64,000 nt of DNA from Agromyces ramosus (GTDB taxonomy: Bacteria; Actinomycetota; Actinomycetes; Actinomycetales; Microbacteriaceae): NCBI RefSeq assembly GCF_004216665.1, contig NZ_SGWY01000001.1, positions 1-64,000 on the forward strand, in the 5' to 3' direction. Each line of letters starts with the position of its first letter. Position 1 is the first letter of the stretch. A program made the translations under genes and the position numbers. Under the pieces are notes generated by a model. It ran no database searches and had not been told where the DNA came from. It saw only the letters and a list, made by a program, of their open reading frames with translations. Shown here one piece after another: positions 1-12,044 of the stretch.

Positions 1-344
1 CCCACCCCAAAAGGGCAGGCCAAGAGTTGAATCTCTGACCGAGAACAATCATTACTGACTGTCCATCAATCCAAAGGAATCCCACCCCCACCAAAAGGCA
101 GAGGACAGGGTTCAAAAATTGGCATTGAACATAGTGCACGCTGTTGAGTTCTCAAGGAACGGACGCACCCGGTTCGGCACCCATCGGGCACCTCATCCGA
201 GGCTGTTTCGTTCGTTACCATCCGGTCATCCCGAGGGACGCATCCGAATGCTTCATGCTCACGAACAGGTTCTGTTCGAGGCTTGGAATCGTTCCGCTTG
301 AGGCCGATGAGCGCTTCTGCTCTTTCGCACCTTTGGGGCAACGA
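1..344 (-). promoter_or_regulatory. 5' leader of an rRNA operon (16S gene lies beyond the left edge)
   Basis: There is no coding sequence here. Read on the minus strand the stretch carries the motif TTGAGAACTCAACAGCGTGC (136-155), which is typical of actinobacterial rrn leaders. Further on come AT-richer segments ending in the CTTTTGGGGTGGG-type sequence that usually sits just before the 16S gene. Together with the strong promoter immediately upstream (351-379) this is best read as the transcribed 16S leader, with the 16S 5' end starting shortly past position 1. The identification rests on remembered resemblance; the rRNA itself is not in the window. Confidence 0.75.
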
Positions 345-350
345 GTGATT

Positions 351-379
351 ACATTACGTGGAATGCGGGAGTCGTGCAA
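351..379 (-). promoter_or_regulatory. rRNA operon promoter
   Basis: On the minus strand a -35 TTGCAC (379-374) and a -10 TAATGT (356-351) are separated by exactly 17 nt. Transcription would begin near 344 and run left into the rrn leader. No other gene lies between it and the leader. Confidence 0.6.
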
Positions 380-438
380 CTCAGGACTGCATCCCGGGCG
401 TGTCGCGCTCGCATGCCCGGGATTCCGGGGATGCGGAA

Positions 439-473
439 GGCCCCCGGCCGACACGTGAGGTCGATCGGGGGCC
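439..473 (-). terminator. Putative tyrS terminator hairpin
   Basis: A 7-bp G/C stem (439-445 with 467-473) around a 21-nt loop lies 20 nt past the tyrS stop and before the rrn promoter. It lacks a clear U-tract, so it may act as a weak or factor-dependent terminator that insulates the rRNA operon. Confidence 0.4.
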
Positions 474-492
474 CGTTGCGCGAGTCGTGCGA

Positions 493-1794
493 CTACTCGA
501 CGAAGACGCCGGCGAGGGTCTTCTTGCCGCGGCGAAGGACGGCCATGCCGCCGCGCGGGACGCGTCCCTCGAGCGTGGCGGTCTCGTCGTCGACCCGCAC
601 GTTGTCGAGCGAGACACCGCCCTGGGCGATGGCGCGCCGGCCCTCGCTCTGGCTGGCGACGAGGCCGGTGTCCGCGAGCAGCTGTGCGATCGGGGCATCC
701 GGCGACGTCGTCGTGTTCGGCAGCTCGCGGAGCGCCGCCTCGAGCGTGTCGGGATCGAGCGTTGCGAGATCGCCCTGCCCGAACAGCGCCTGCGAGGCCG
801 CGATGACCGCCGCCGTGGCATCCGCACCGTGCACGAGGGTCGTGACCTCGTGCGCGAGCACCCGCTGCGCCTCGCGCCGGAAGGGCTCGCGTTCGACGAG
901 CTCCGCGAGCTCGTCGATGCGCGCCCGACTCAGGAAGGTGAAGACCTTGAGGCGGCCGATCACGTCGGCGTCATCCGTGTTGAGCCAGAACTGGTAGAAG
1001 CGGTAGGGGCTGCACATCGCGGCGTCGAGCCAGATGGCGTTGCCCTCGCTCTTGCCGAACTTCGTGCCATCGGAGTTCGTGATGAGCGGGGTGCCGATGG
1101 CGTGGACTCCCCGGCCCTCGACCTTGTGGATGAGGTCGGTGCCGCTGATGAGGTTGCCCCACTGATCGCTGCCGCCGGTCTGGAGCACGCAGCCGTACTG
1201 GCGGTGCAGCTCGAGGTAGTCGAACCCCTGCAGGATCTGGTAGCTGAACTCGGTGTAGCTGATGCCCGCATCGGAGTTGAGCCGCGAGGCCACCGCGTCC
1301 TTCTTGAGCATGGTGCCGACACGGTAGTGCTTGCCGATGTCGCGCAGGAAGTCGATGGCGCTGAGGCCCGCGGTCCAGTCGAGGTTGTTGACCATCCGCA
1401 CGGCGTTGTCGCCCTCGCTCGAGAGGAATCGGCTCACCTGTCCGCGGAGGTACCCGACCCACTCGGCGACCGTCTCCTTCGTGTTCAGCGTGCGCTCGGC
1501 GGTCGGGCGCGGATCGCCGATGAGCCCGGTCGAACCGCCCACGAGGCCGAGCGGCTTGTGTCCCGCCAGCTGGAGTCGCCGCATCGTGAGGATCTGCACG
1601 AGGTTGCCCAAGTGCAGGCTGGGCGCCGTCGGGTCGAATCCGCAGTAGAACGTGATGGGCTCGCCCGCGAGGAGCTCCTTCAGCGCGGCCCGGTCGGTCG
1701 ACACGTGCACGAGGCCGCGCCAGACGAGCTCCTCCCAGACATCCTCGAATGAGGGGTCATTCTGCTGGGTTGCGAGGATCACGGGGTCTGACAC
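493..1794 (-). CDS. tyrS: Tyrosyl-tRNA synthetase
   Basis: Cytoplasmic class I aminoacyl-tRNA synthetase that charges tRNA-Tyr. The protein is 433 aa, normal for bacterial TyrRS. The HIGH-like signature HLGN is at residues 61-64 after CGFDPTAPSL. The KMSKS-like loop is KFGKS at about residue 242, the variant of the standard bacterial TyrRS type. The C-terminal 60-70 residues form an S4-like RNA-binding domain. I chose the GTG at 1794 because it gives the usual N-terminus and because a -10 hexamer TAGCCT ends 7 nt upstream, implying a leaderless mRNA. The longer in-frame ATG at 1860 would overlap the promoter of the divergent gene. It lies directly upstream of the rRNA operon in the same orientation. 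Confidence 0.97.
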   Translation of the reverse strand: MSDPVILATQQNDPSFEDVWEELVWRGLVHVSTDRAALKELLAGEPITFYCGFDPTAPSLHLGNLVQILTMRRLQLAGHKPLGLVGGSTGLIGDPRPTAERTLNTKETVAEWVGYLRGQVSRFLSSEGDNAVRMVNNLDWTAGLSAIDFLRDIGKHYRVGTMLKKDAVASRLNSDAGISYTEFSYQILQGFDYLELHRQYGCVLQTGGSDQWGNLISGTDLIHKVEGRGVHAIGTPLITNSDGTKFGKSEGNAIWLDAAMCSPYRFYQFWLNTDDADVIGRLKVFTFLSRARIDELAELVEREPFRREAQRVLAHEVTTLVHGADATAAVIAASQALFGQGDLATLDPDTLEAALRELPNTTTSPDAPIAQLLADTGLVASQSEGRRAIAQGGVSLDNVRVDDETATLEGRVPRGGMAVLRRGKKTLAGVFVE

Positions 1795-1801
1795 GCCAGC
1801 A

Positions 1802-1807
1802 AGGCTA
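1802..1807 (-). promoter_or_regulatory. -10 hexamer of tyrS (leaderless type)
   Basis: TAGCCT on the minus strand, separated by 7 nt from the GTG start at 1794. No Shine-Dalgarno is visible between them. Confidence 0.45.
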
Positions 1808-1844
1808 CCAGCGCGACCCCTCGTGATGGCTTCAGGTCGCAGCA

Positions 1845-1873
1845 TTGATTTCGGCTGCACAAGTCTGTATCAT
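1845..1873 (+). promoter_or_regulatory. Promoter of the SatD/SatE-like pair
   Basis: -35 TTGATT (1845-1850), 17-nt spacer, -10 TATCAT (1868-1873). Expected start near 1880, giving a leader of about 65 nt with a G-rich ribosome site before the ATG at 1944. Confidence 0.6.
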
Positions 1874-1943
1874 TGATCGAAGAGAGTTCATGCCACACGC
1901 TTGAACGACGACGGTCAAGGTTGGATCATCGAACGGGGGACGG

Positions 1944-2570
1944 ATGTTCGTCATCACCGCAGACCAGGTGGCGAGCCGGCGCGAGGGCGACCGGGCAGGC
2001 GCCCTCATCGAGGAGCTCGCCGAACGCTATGCCGACGAGCTCGTGCTCCCGGCCGACCAAACGGCGGGCGACGAGATCCAGCTCGTCACCCGGTCGGCGC
2101 CGACGGCGCTCGCGATCGTCCTCGACGCCACGCGGTTCGGGCGCTGGAGCGTCGGCGTCGGCGTCGGCGACATCCGGATGCCCCTCCCCGATGCGGCGCG
2201 GAAGGCCACCGGCTCCGCGTTCATCGCGGCACGCGAGGCGGTCGGCGCCGCGAAGCGGGCCGACGGACGGTTCGCGCTCCGTGCCGCGGGCTCGGCCGAG
2301 CTCGCCTCCCGCGCAGCCGACGTCGAGGCGCTCGTGCGCCTGGTGGTGCTCCTGCGCGAGCGCCGAACCGATCATGGCTGGGAGGTCGTGGAGCTCATGC
2401 GCGCCGGGCACCAGCAGAAGGAGGCCGCCGCGGTGCTCGACGTCAGCGCCGCCGCCGTCAGCGCGCGCCTCAAGGCCGCGATGTGGCGCGCGGAGGAGGA
2501 CGCTCGGCCGGCCCTCGAGCGCCTGCTCGCCGAGCTCGAAGCCGAATCCGAACGCACCGCGCCGGAGTGA
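1944..2570 (+). CDS. SatD-family-like protein with C-terminal helix-turn-helix
   Basis: 208-aa soluble protein of unknown biochemical role. It opens with MFVITADQVASR, resembling the N-terminus of SatD-family proteins. The C-terminal 60 residues (from about 140) contain a helix-turn-helix-like segment (AGHQQKEAAAVLDVSAAAVS), so DNA binding is likely. It has its own promoter and is followed after 73 nt by a membrane protein resembling SatE, the usual partner. In streptococci the sat genes were linked to secretion and acid tolerance, but that function cannot be transferred with confidence. The ATG at 1944 follows a GGGGGAC purine tract. The family call rests on remembered N-terminal and neighbourhood similarity; a plain HTH regulator of the adjacent membrane gene is an alternative. 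Confidence 0.6.
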   Translation: MFVITADQVASRREGDRAGALIEELAERYADELVLPADQTAGDEIQLVTRSAPTALAIVLDATRFGRWSVGVGVGDIRMPLPDAARKATGSAFIAAREAVGAAKRADGRFALRAAGSAELASRAADVEALVRLVVLLRERRTDHGWEVVELMRAGHQQKEAAAVLDVSAAAVSARLKAAMWRAEEDARPALERLLAELEAESERTAPE

Positions 2571-2643
2571 CCGCGCCCCGTGCCGGTGTCTCGTTACACT
2601 GCTCGAAGCCACGACCACCCGGACGCGGCACGGAAGGAGCCTC

Positions 2644-3246
2644 GTGAACCTCGTCGCCGTCGCCGATGCCGTCGCCTGGACGGCCCTCCTGCTCTCGCTC
2701 ACGGCGGCGACCGCGCTCTCGGTGATCGCCTTCCTCAAGCCGCGCACGTCGTTCCTCTGGTACGCGGCGGTGACACTCGGGATCGCCCTCATGGCCGCGG
2801 CCTCGATCTCGGCGCCAGCCGAGTTCGGGTTCGCTCCGCTCGTCACCGTGCTCGGCTTCACGGTCGCCGTCTTCGGCGGCAGCCCCGCCGCGGCGACCGC
2901 GCTGAACGTCGCCATGGGCCCCAGCGTGTCACCCGGCCTGCACGGCGGCATCCTCGTGACCGAGCGGCCCACCGCCGAGGAGCAACGCCAGGGCGTCGTC
3001 ACCGGGGCGCGCCGCGAGGTGCTCCGCGGCGGGCTGACGATCGGCGTGCTCGAGCGCGTCGCCACCGCCGGCACGATCATCGCCGGGTTCCCCGAAGGCC
3101 TCGCCATCGTCGTCGCGGTCAAGGGCGTCGGTCGCTTCACCGAGCTCGAGGCGCCCGAGGCGAGGGAGCGGTTCATCATCGGCACGTTCGCGAGCCTGAT
3201 CTGGGCGTGCGCCGCCGCGCTGGTCGTGCACCTCGCGCTGCGCTGA
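2644..3246 (+). CDS. SatE/DUF3307-like membrane protein
   Basis: 200-aa integral membrane protein. Hydrophobic segments lie near residues 8-30, 38-58, 65-90 and 175-198. The C-terminal part, an ERVATAGTIIAGFPEG segment followed by VAVKGVGRF and a final IGTFASLIW helix, resembles the conserved end of DUF3307/SatE proteins (ER..., K...RF, IGT...S). The GTG start at 2644 is preceded by GGAAGGAG (2632-2639), a strong ribosome site. It is cotranscribed with the SatD-like gene upstream and ends 10 nt before the convergent DNA glycosylase gene. The substrate or function is unknown. Confidence 0.6.
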   Translation: MNLVAVADAVAWTALLLSLTAATALSVIAFLKPRTSFLWYAAVTLGIALMAAASISAPAEFGFAPLVTVLGFTVAVFGGSPAAATALNVAMGPSVSPGLHGGILVTERPTAEEQRQGVVTGARREVLRGGLTIGVLERVATAGTIIAGFPEGLAIVVAVKGVGRFTELEAPEARERFIIGTFASLIWACAAALVVHLALR

Positions 3247-3256
3247 CGCACCGACG

Positions 3257-3877
3257 CTAGGCGTGCGAGCGCGCGTGGCGGCGGTACGGCGAGACGCCGG
3301 GCTCGCCCGGGACCCAGAACCGCCACGGGAAGGCCGCTCCCCCGCCGGCACCGCTGACGCCGGTGCGCGGTCCGCGCTCGAACGCGAGCGGCACGGCCGG
3401 CACCTCGAGCGAGAACGGCGGCGCGAGCAGGTCGGCGCCGCTCGCGGCGAGCGGCACCCCCAGCGCGACGGCCAGCCTGGCCGGCCCCCGGGCGAGGTCG
3501 CGATCGGATGCCCCGGCCCGCCGGAGCCGGGCGAGCTCGAGCCCCTCGACCACCGTGCCGCCGCGGAGCAGCACCGCCGACGAGGCGCCCGGATGCCCGG
3601 CCACCACGTTGAGGCACGTGTGCATGCCGTACGTGAAGTACGCGTAGAGGTGCGCGGCCTCGCCGAACATGACCGCGTTCCGCCGGGTCATGCCCCGGAA
3701 CGCGTGCGAACCCGGATCCTCGCCGACCCCGCGGTACGCCTCCACCTCCGACAGCCGGATCGCCACGCGTCCCTCGTCCGTGTCGTGCGACAGCACGGCG
3801 CCGAGCAGCAGCGGCGCGAGCTCGACGGAGTCTCGCGCGAAGTACTCGCGGGCGACGGCGACGAGCTGCTCCGACAT
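3257..3877 (-). CDS. 3-methyladenine DNA glycosylase (Mpg/AAG family)
   Basis: 206-aa base-excision repair enzyme that removes alkylated purines. The AAG/Mpg fold is recognisable from the early segment LAPLLLGAVL, the SEVEAYRG catalytic region (the Glu activates water), DPGSHAFRGMTRRNAVMFG, and YAYFTYGMHTCLNVV. The length suits the bacterial family. It starts 8 nt after the argH stop and is therefore probably the last gene of the arginine operon, an unexpected place for a repair gene. No independent promoter is evident. The internal ATG at 3877 gives the correct N-terminus (MSEQLVAVAREYF); the longer frame upstream is an argH shadow. Confidence 0.93.
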   Translation of the reverse strand: MSEQLVAVAREYFARDSVELAPLLLGAVLSHDTDEGRVAIRLSEVEAYRGVGEDPGSHAFRGMTRRNAVMFGEAAHLYAYFTYGMHTCLNVVAGHPGASSAVLLRGGTVVEGLELARLRRAGASDRDLARGPARLAVALGVPLAASGADLLAPPFSLEVPAVPLAFERGPRTGVSGAGGGAAFPWRFWVPGEPGVSPYRRHARSHA

Positions 3878-3885
3878 CCGCCGAC

Positions 3886-8475
<4,590 letters not shown>

Positions 8476-8478
8476 CCG

Positions 8479-9630
8479 TCAGCTCGCGTAGGCGCTGTTC
8501 TCGTGCACGTAGTCGTGCGTGAGGTCGTTGGTGAGGATGGTGGCGGATGCGTCGCCGGCGTGCAGCTCGATGAGCACGTGCGTGGCCCGCGGCGTGAGGT
8601 CGACCTGCTCGCGGGGCGCGTCGGGGCGTCCGGCGTGGCAGACGCGCACGCCGTTCATCGAGACGTCGACGAGGTACGGATCGAACGGCGCGTTCGTCGT
8701 GCCGATGGCCGCCAGCACTCGGCCCCAGTTGGGGTCGTTGCCGAAGATGGCCGCCTTGAACAGGTTGTTGCGGGCGACGGAACGGCCGACCTCGACCGCG
8801 TCGTCCTCGGTCACCGCGCCGCGCACCTCGATCGCGATGTCGTGACTCGCCCCCTCGGCGTCCTCCTGCAACTGCACGGCGAGCGACGCGCAGGCCTCGG
8901 TCACGGCGGCGGCGAAGTCGGCCGGCGCCGGCGCGACGCCCGAGGCGCCCGAGGCCATCAGGGTGACCTGGTCGTTGGTCGACATGCAGCCGTCGGAGTC
9001 GAGGCGATCGAAGGTGATCCGGGTCGCGGCGCGAAGGGCCTCGTCGAGCACGTCGGATGCCACGTGGGCATCGGTCGTGAGCACCACGAGCATCGTGGCA
9101 AGGCCGGGCGCGAGCATTCCCGCGCCCTTCGCCATGCCGCCGATACGCCAGCGGTCGCGCTCGACCACGACGGTCTTGGGACGCGTGTCGGTGGTCATGA
9201 TCGCCCGTGCGGCGTCGCCGCCGCCGTCGGCGGAGAGGCGGTTGACGGCCGAGAGCACGCCCTCCTCCACGACCTCGCCGTCGAGCTGCTCGCCGATGAG
9301 GCCCGTCGAGCAGACCAACACGTCGCTTGCGGCGACGCCGAGCGCGCCGGCCGCCGCCTCGGCGGTGCGATGCGTGACCTGGAACCCCTCCGGCCCGGTG
9401 AAGCAGTTCGCGCCGCCGGAGTTCAGCACGATGGCGGCGACCCGCCCGTCGGCGGCGACCTGCTCCGACCAGAGGATCGGGTTCGCCTTCGCGCGGTTCG
9501 AGGTGAAGACCGCCGCCGCCGCGTTCGAGGGACCGCGGTTCACGATCACGGCGAGATCCATGGCGCCGGAGCGCTTGATGCCCGCGGCGATGCCGGCGGC
9601 GTCGAAGCCGGCGGGAGCGGTGACGGTCAC
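8479..9630 (-). CDS. argJ: Bifunctional ornithine acetyltransferase/N-acetylglutamate synthase
   Basis: Recycles the acetyl group from N-acetylornithine to glutamate, making the pathway cyclic. 383 aa. The autoproteolysis site is clear in [18 protein letters not shown]: cleavage before the Thr of ATML yields alpha and beta chains with that Thr as nucleophile. GPNWGR-type residues appear as [12 protein letters not shown]. The GTG at 9630 overlaps the argC stop (GTGA). Confidence 0.97.
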   Translation of the reverse strand: MTVTAPAGFDAAGIAAGIKRSGAMDLAVIVNRGPSNAAAAVFTSNRAKANPILWSEQVAADGRVAAIVLNSGGANCFTGPEGFQVTHRTAEAAAGALGVAASDVLVCSTGLIGEQLDGEVVEEGVLSAVNRLSADGGGDAARAIMTTDTRPKTVVVERDRWRIGGMAKGAGMLAPGLATMLVVLTTDAHVASDVLDEALRAATRITFDRLDSDGCMSTNDQVTLMASGASGVAPAPADFAAAVTEACASLAVQLQEDAEGASHDIAIEVRGAVTEDDAVEVGRSVARNNLFKAAIFGNDPNWGRVLAAIGTTNAPFDPYLVDVSMNGVRVCHAGRPDAPREQVDLTPRATHVLIELHAGDASATILTNDLTHDYVHENSAYAS

Positions 9631-10670
9631 GGTGCGACTCCGTTCACGGGCAGGCCGGTCGACTCGGCGAGGCCGAGCGCGATGTTCGCGGACTGGACGG
9701 CGGCACCGGCGGTGCCCTTCACGAGGTTGTCGACGGCGGTCACCACGACCACCCGGCCCGCCGCCTCGTCGACCGCGACCCCCATGAGCGCGGTGTTCGC
9801 GCCCAGCACGTCGGCGGTGCGCGGGAACTGGCCGGCGGGCAGCACCTGCACGAACCGCTCCCCCGCGTACGCGTCGTCCCAGGCGGCGCGGACGGTGGCG
9901 GCATCCGTGCCGGGCACGATCCGGGCCGTGGAGGTGGCGAGGATCCCGCGCGACATCGGCACGATGACCGGCGTGAACGAGATCGTCGGACGGGCGGCGC
10001 CCGCCCACCGCAGCGCCTGCGTGATCTCGGGGATGTGCCGGTGCACGCCGCCGACCGAGTACGGGTTCGCCGACCCGAGGATCTCGCCGGCCAGCAGGTG
10101 CGCCTTGAGGCTCTTGCCGGCGCCCGACGGACCGACCGCGAGCACCGAGACGAGGTCGCGGTCCTCGATGACGCCGGCGCGGATGCCGGGGGCGAGCGAC
10201 AGCGCCACGGTCGACGCGTTGCAGCCGGGGGCGGCGATGCGGCGCGAACCGGTGAGCCGATCGCGCTGGGTTCCCGACAGTCGCGGCAGCTCGGGAACGC
10301 CGTAGCTCCATGCGCCGTGGTGCTCCCCGCCGTAGAACGCTGCCCACTCGTCAGGCCGTTCGAGGCGGTGGTCGGCCCCGCAGTCGATCACCAGGGTCTC
10401 GGGATCGAGCTGGGCGGCGATGGCTCCGGATGCCCCGTGCGGCAGCGCGAGGAAGACGACGTCGTGTCCGGCGAGCGTCTCGGCCGTGGTCTCCTGCAGC
10501 GTGAGGTGCGTGAAGGTGCGCAGGTGCGGCTGCACGGCGACGAGCGGCTGGCCGGCGTTGGAGTGCGCCGTCACGGTCCGCACCTCGAAGTCGGGATGGT
10601 CGGCGAGGAGGCGCAGGATCTCCCCTCCGGCATAGCCGGACGCGCCGGAAACGGCGACGGAGTACGTCAT
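9627..10670 (-). CDS. argC: N-acetyl-gamma-glutamyl-phosphate reductase
   Basis: NADPH-dependent reductase of N-acetylglutamyl phosphate, and first gene of this arginine operon. 347 aa. The Rossmann segment [15 protein letters not shown] is at residues 8-22, and the catalytic cysteine lies in [14 protein letters not shown] at about residue 152. The ATG at 10670 is preceded by AGGTGG. The intergenic region upstream contains a candidate promoter but I see no ArgR-type operator, and no argR gene lies in the operon. Confidence 0.97.
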   Translation of the reverse strand: MTYSVAVSGASGYAGGEILRLLADHPDFEVRTVTAHSNAGQPLVAVQPHLRTFTHLTLQETTAETLAGHDVVFLALPHGASGAIAAQLDPETLVIDCGADHRLERPDEWAAFYGGEHHGAWSYGVPELPRLSGTQRDRLTGSRRIAAPGCNASTVALSLAPGIRAGVIEDRDLVSVLAVGPSGAGKSLKAHLLAGEILGSANPYSVGGVHRHIPEITQALRWAGAARPTISFTPVIVPMSRGILATSTARIVPGTDAATVRAAWDDAYAGERFVQVLPAGQFPRTADVLGANTALMGVAVDEAAGRVVVVTAVDNLVKGTAGAAVQSANIALGLAESTGLPVNGVAP

Positions 10671-10845
10671 GGATCCACCTTAGGGTCTGAGCGGTCGGGG
10701 CGAGTTTCCGGCGACGCCCACGGCAGACCGTCTAGGCCGCAGCAGGGGTCGCCGGGATTCGGCGCGCGCCACGACGTCGGGTGCCGAGCTCGACGACACG
10801 CGAGAGGCGTGCGGAGCTGGGGAACCGGGCGGCGGACATGCACCG

Positions 10846-10875
10846 ACCCTATCGACCGACCTCGACCGGATGCAA
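10846..10875 (-). promoter_or_regulatory. Candidate promoter of the arg operon
   Basis: Minus-strand TTGCAT (10875-10870), 18-nt spacer, TAGGGT (10851-10846). This is the best sigma-70-like pair in the 318-nt gap 10671-10988 between argC and the divergent epimerase gene. That gap otherwise shows no gene, tRNA or riboswitch that I can recognise. Confidence 0.35.
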
Positions 10876-10988
10876 TTCGTGTGACGAACGCTCGCACCGG
10901 CCCGCTGCGTGCCGGACGGAGGGCGGGCGTAGGCTCGGCGTGCGGCACCGGGCGCTCGTCCCGGGTGCGTCCACCCGAGGAGGAGACC

Positions 10989-11975
10989 ATGGCCCTGCGC
11001 GTGCTGTTCATCGGCGGCAACGGCATCATCAGCTCGGCGTCGAGCGCCCGCATCGTTGAGCGCGGCGACGACCTCACGCTGCTCAACCGTGGCCGCAGCA
11101 CCGACCGGCCGCCGATCGCGGGGGCGCGACACCTCACGGGAGACGCCGACGATGCGGCATCCGTCGCCGCCGCCATCGGCGACGAGACGTTCGACGTCGT
11201 CGCGAACTTCCGTTCCTTCTCGCCCGCCCAGGTCGAACGCGACCTCGACCTCTTCGAGGGACGCTGCCGCCAGTACGTCTACATCTCGTCGGCATCCGCG
11301 TACCAGAAGCCGGTCTCGCACCTGCCGATCACCGAGTCGACGCCGCTGCGGAACCCCTACTGGCAGTACTCGCGCGACAAGATCGCAAGCGAGGACCTGC
11401 TGGTCGCCGCATATCGCGAGCGCGGCTTCCCCGCCACGATCATCCGCCCGTCGCACACGTACGACGGCACCAGCGTGCCGCTCCTCGGCGGATGGACCGC
11501 CATCGACCGGATGCGCCGTGGCGCACCCGTGGTCGTGCAGGGCGACGGCACCAGCCTCTGGACCCTCACCCACACGCGCGACTTCGCGGTGGCGTTCACG
11601 GGGCTCCTCGGCAACGACCGCGCCGTCGGCGAGGCCTTCCACATCACGTCCGACGAGGTGCTCACCTGGGACCAGGTCGGCGAGGCGCTCGCCCGCGCCG
11701 CCGGGGCGGAGTTCCGTCCCGTGCACGTCGCGAGCGAGGCGATCGCGCGCGAACTCCCCGAGGACGGACCCGGCCTTCTCGGTGACAAGGCGCACTCCGT
11801 GGTCTTCGACAACACGAAGGTGAAGTCGCTCGTGCCCGAGTACCGGGCGATCATCCCGTTCTGGCGGGGCGCGCAGGAGATCGTCGACTGGCACGACGCC
11901 GACGCGGCACGGCGCGAGGTCGACCCGGCACTGGATGCCGCATTCGACCGCCTCATCGAGCGCCACGGCGCCTGA
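10989..11975 (+). CDS. NAD-dependent epimerase/dehydratase (extended SDR)
   Basis: 328-aa Rossmann-fold oxidoreductase. The N-terminal dinucleotide motif is FIGGNGIIS (residues 6-14), the catalytic YxxxK appears as YSRDK near residue 128 after YISSASAYQ, and RPSHTY follows. This places it among extended short-chain dehydrogenases acting on sugars or nucleotide sugars; the substrate cannot be read from the sequence. The ATG at 10989 follows GAGGAGGAG. It stands alone, divergent from argC and convergent with pheT. Its stop codon lies in the first copy of a short tandem duplication (11961-12040). Confidence 0.85.
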   Translation: MALRVLFIGGNGIISSASSARIVERGDDLTLLNRGRSTDRPPIAGARHLTGDADDAASVAAAIGDETFDVVANFRSFSPAQVERDLDLFEGRCRQYVYISSASAYQKPVSHLPITESTPLRNPYWQYSRDKIASEDLLVAAYRERGFPATIIRPSHTYDGTSVPLLGGWTAIDRMRRGAPVVVQGDGTSLWTLTHTRDFAVAFTGLLGNDRAVGEAFHITSDEVLTWDQVGEALARAAGAEFRPVHVASEAIARELPEDGPGLLGDKAHSVVFDNTKVKSLVPEYRAIIPFWRGAQEIVDWHDADAARREVDPALDAAFDRLIERHGA

Positions 11976-12040
11976 CCGCCGCACGGGCGCCGCCCGGGCG
12001 CCACGGCGCGCCTGACCGCTGCATGGGCGCCGCTCGGGCG
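11961..12040. repeat. Imperfect tandem duplication at the 3' end of the epimerase gene
   Basis: Copy 1 (11961-12000) includes the last codons and stop of the epimerase gene. Copy 2 (11999-12040) repeats it with a few substitutions and a 2-nt insertion. It fills the gap before the pheT stop and holds G/C-rich inverted segments. Confidence 0.7.
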
Positions 12041-12044
12041 GACG

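Noticed and set aside
358-1752. Open frame of 464 codons on the plus strand
   Set aside because: It is antisense to tyrS, has an Arg/Glu/Val-skewed composition and no recognisable domain. Such mirror frames are expected at this GC content.
1873-3246. A 457-codon version of the SatE-like gene starting at 1873
   Set aside because: The first 250 codons are the SatD-like gene in another frame and Arg/Ser-rich. A strong ribosome site precedes the GTG at 2644.
10671-10988. Arginine operator (ARG box) upstream of argC
   Set aside because: No pair of AT-rich 18-bp palindromes is visible. Only a sigma-70-like pair was kept.
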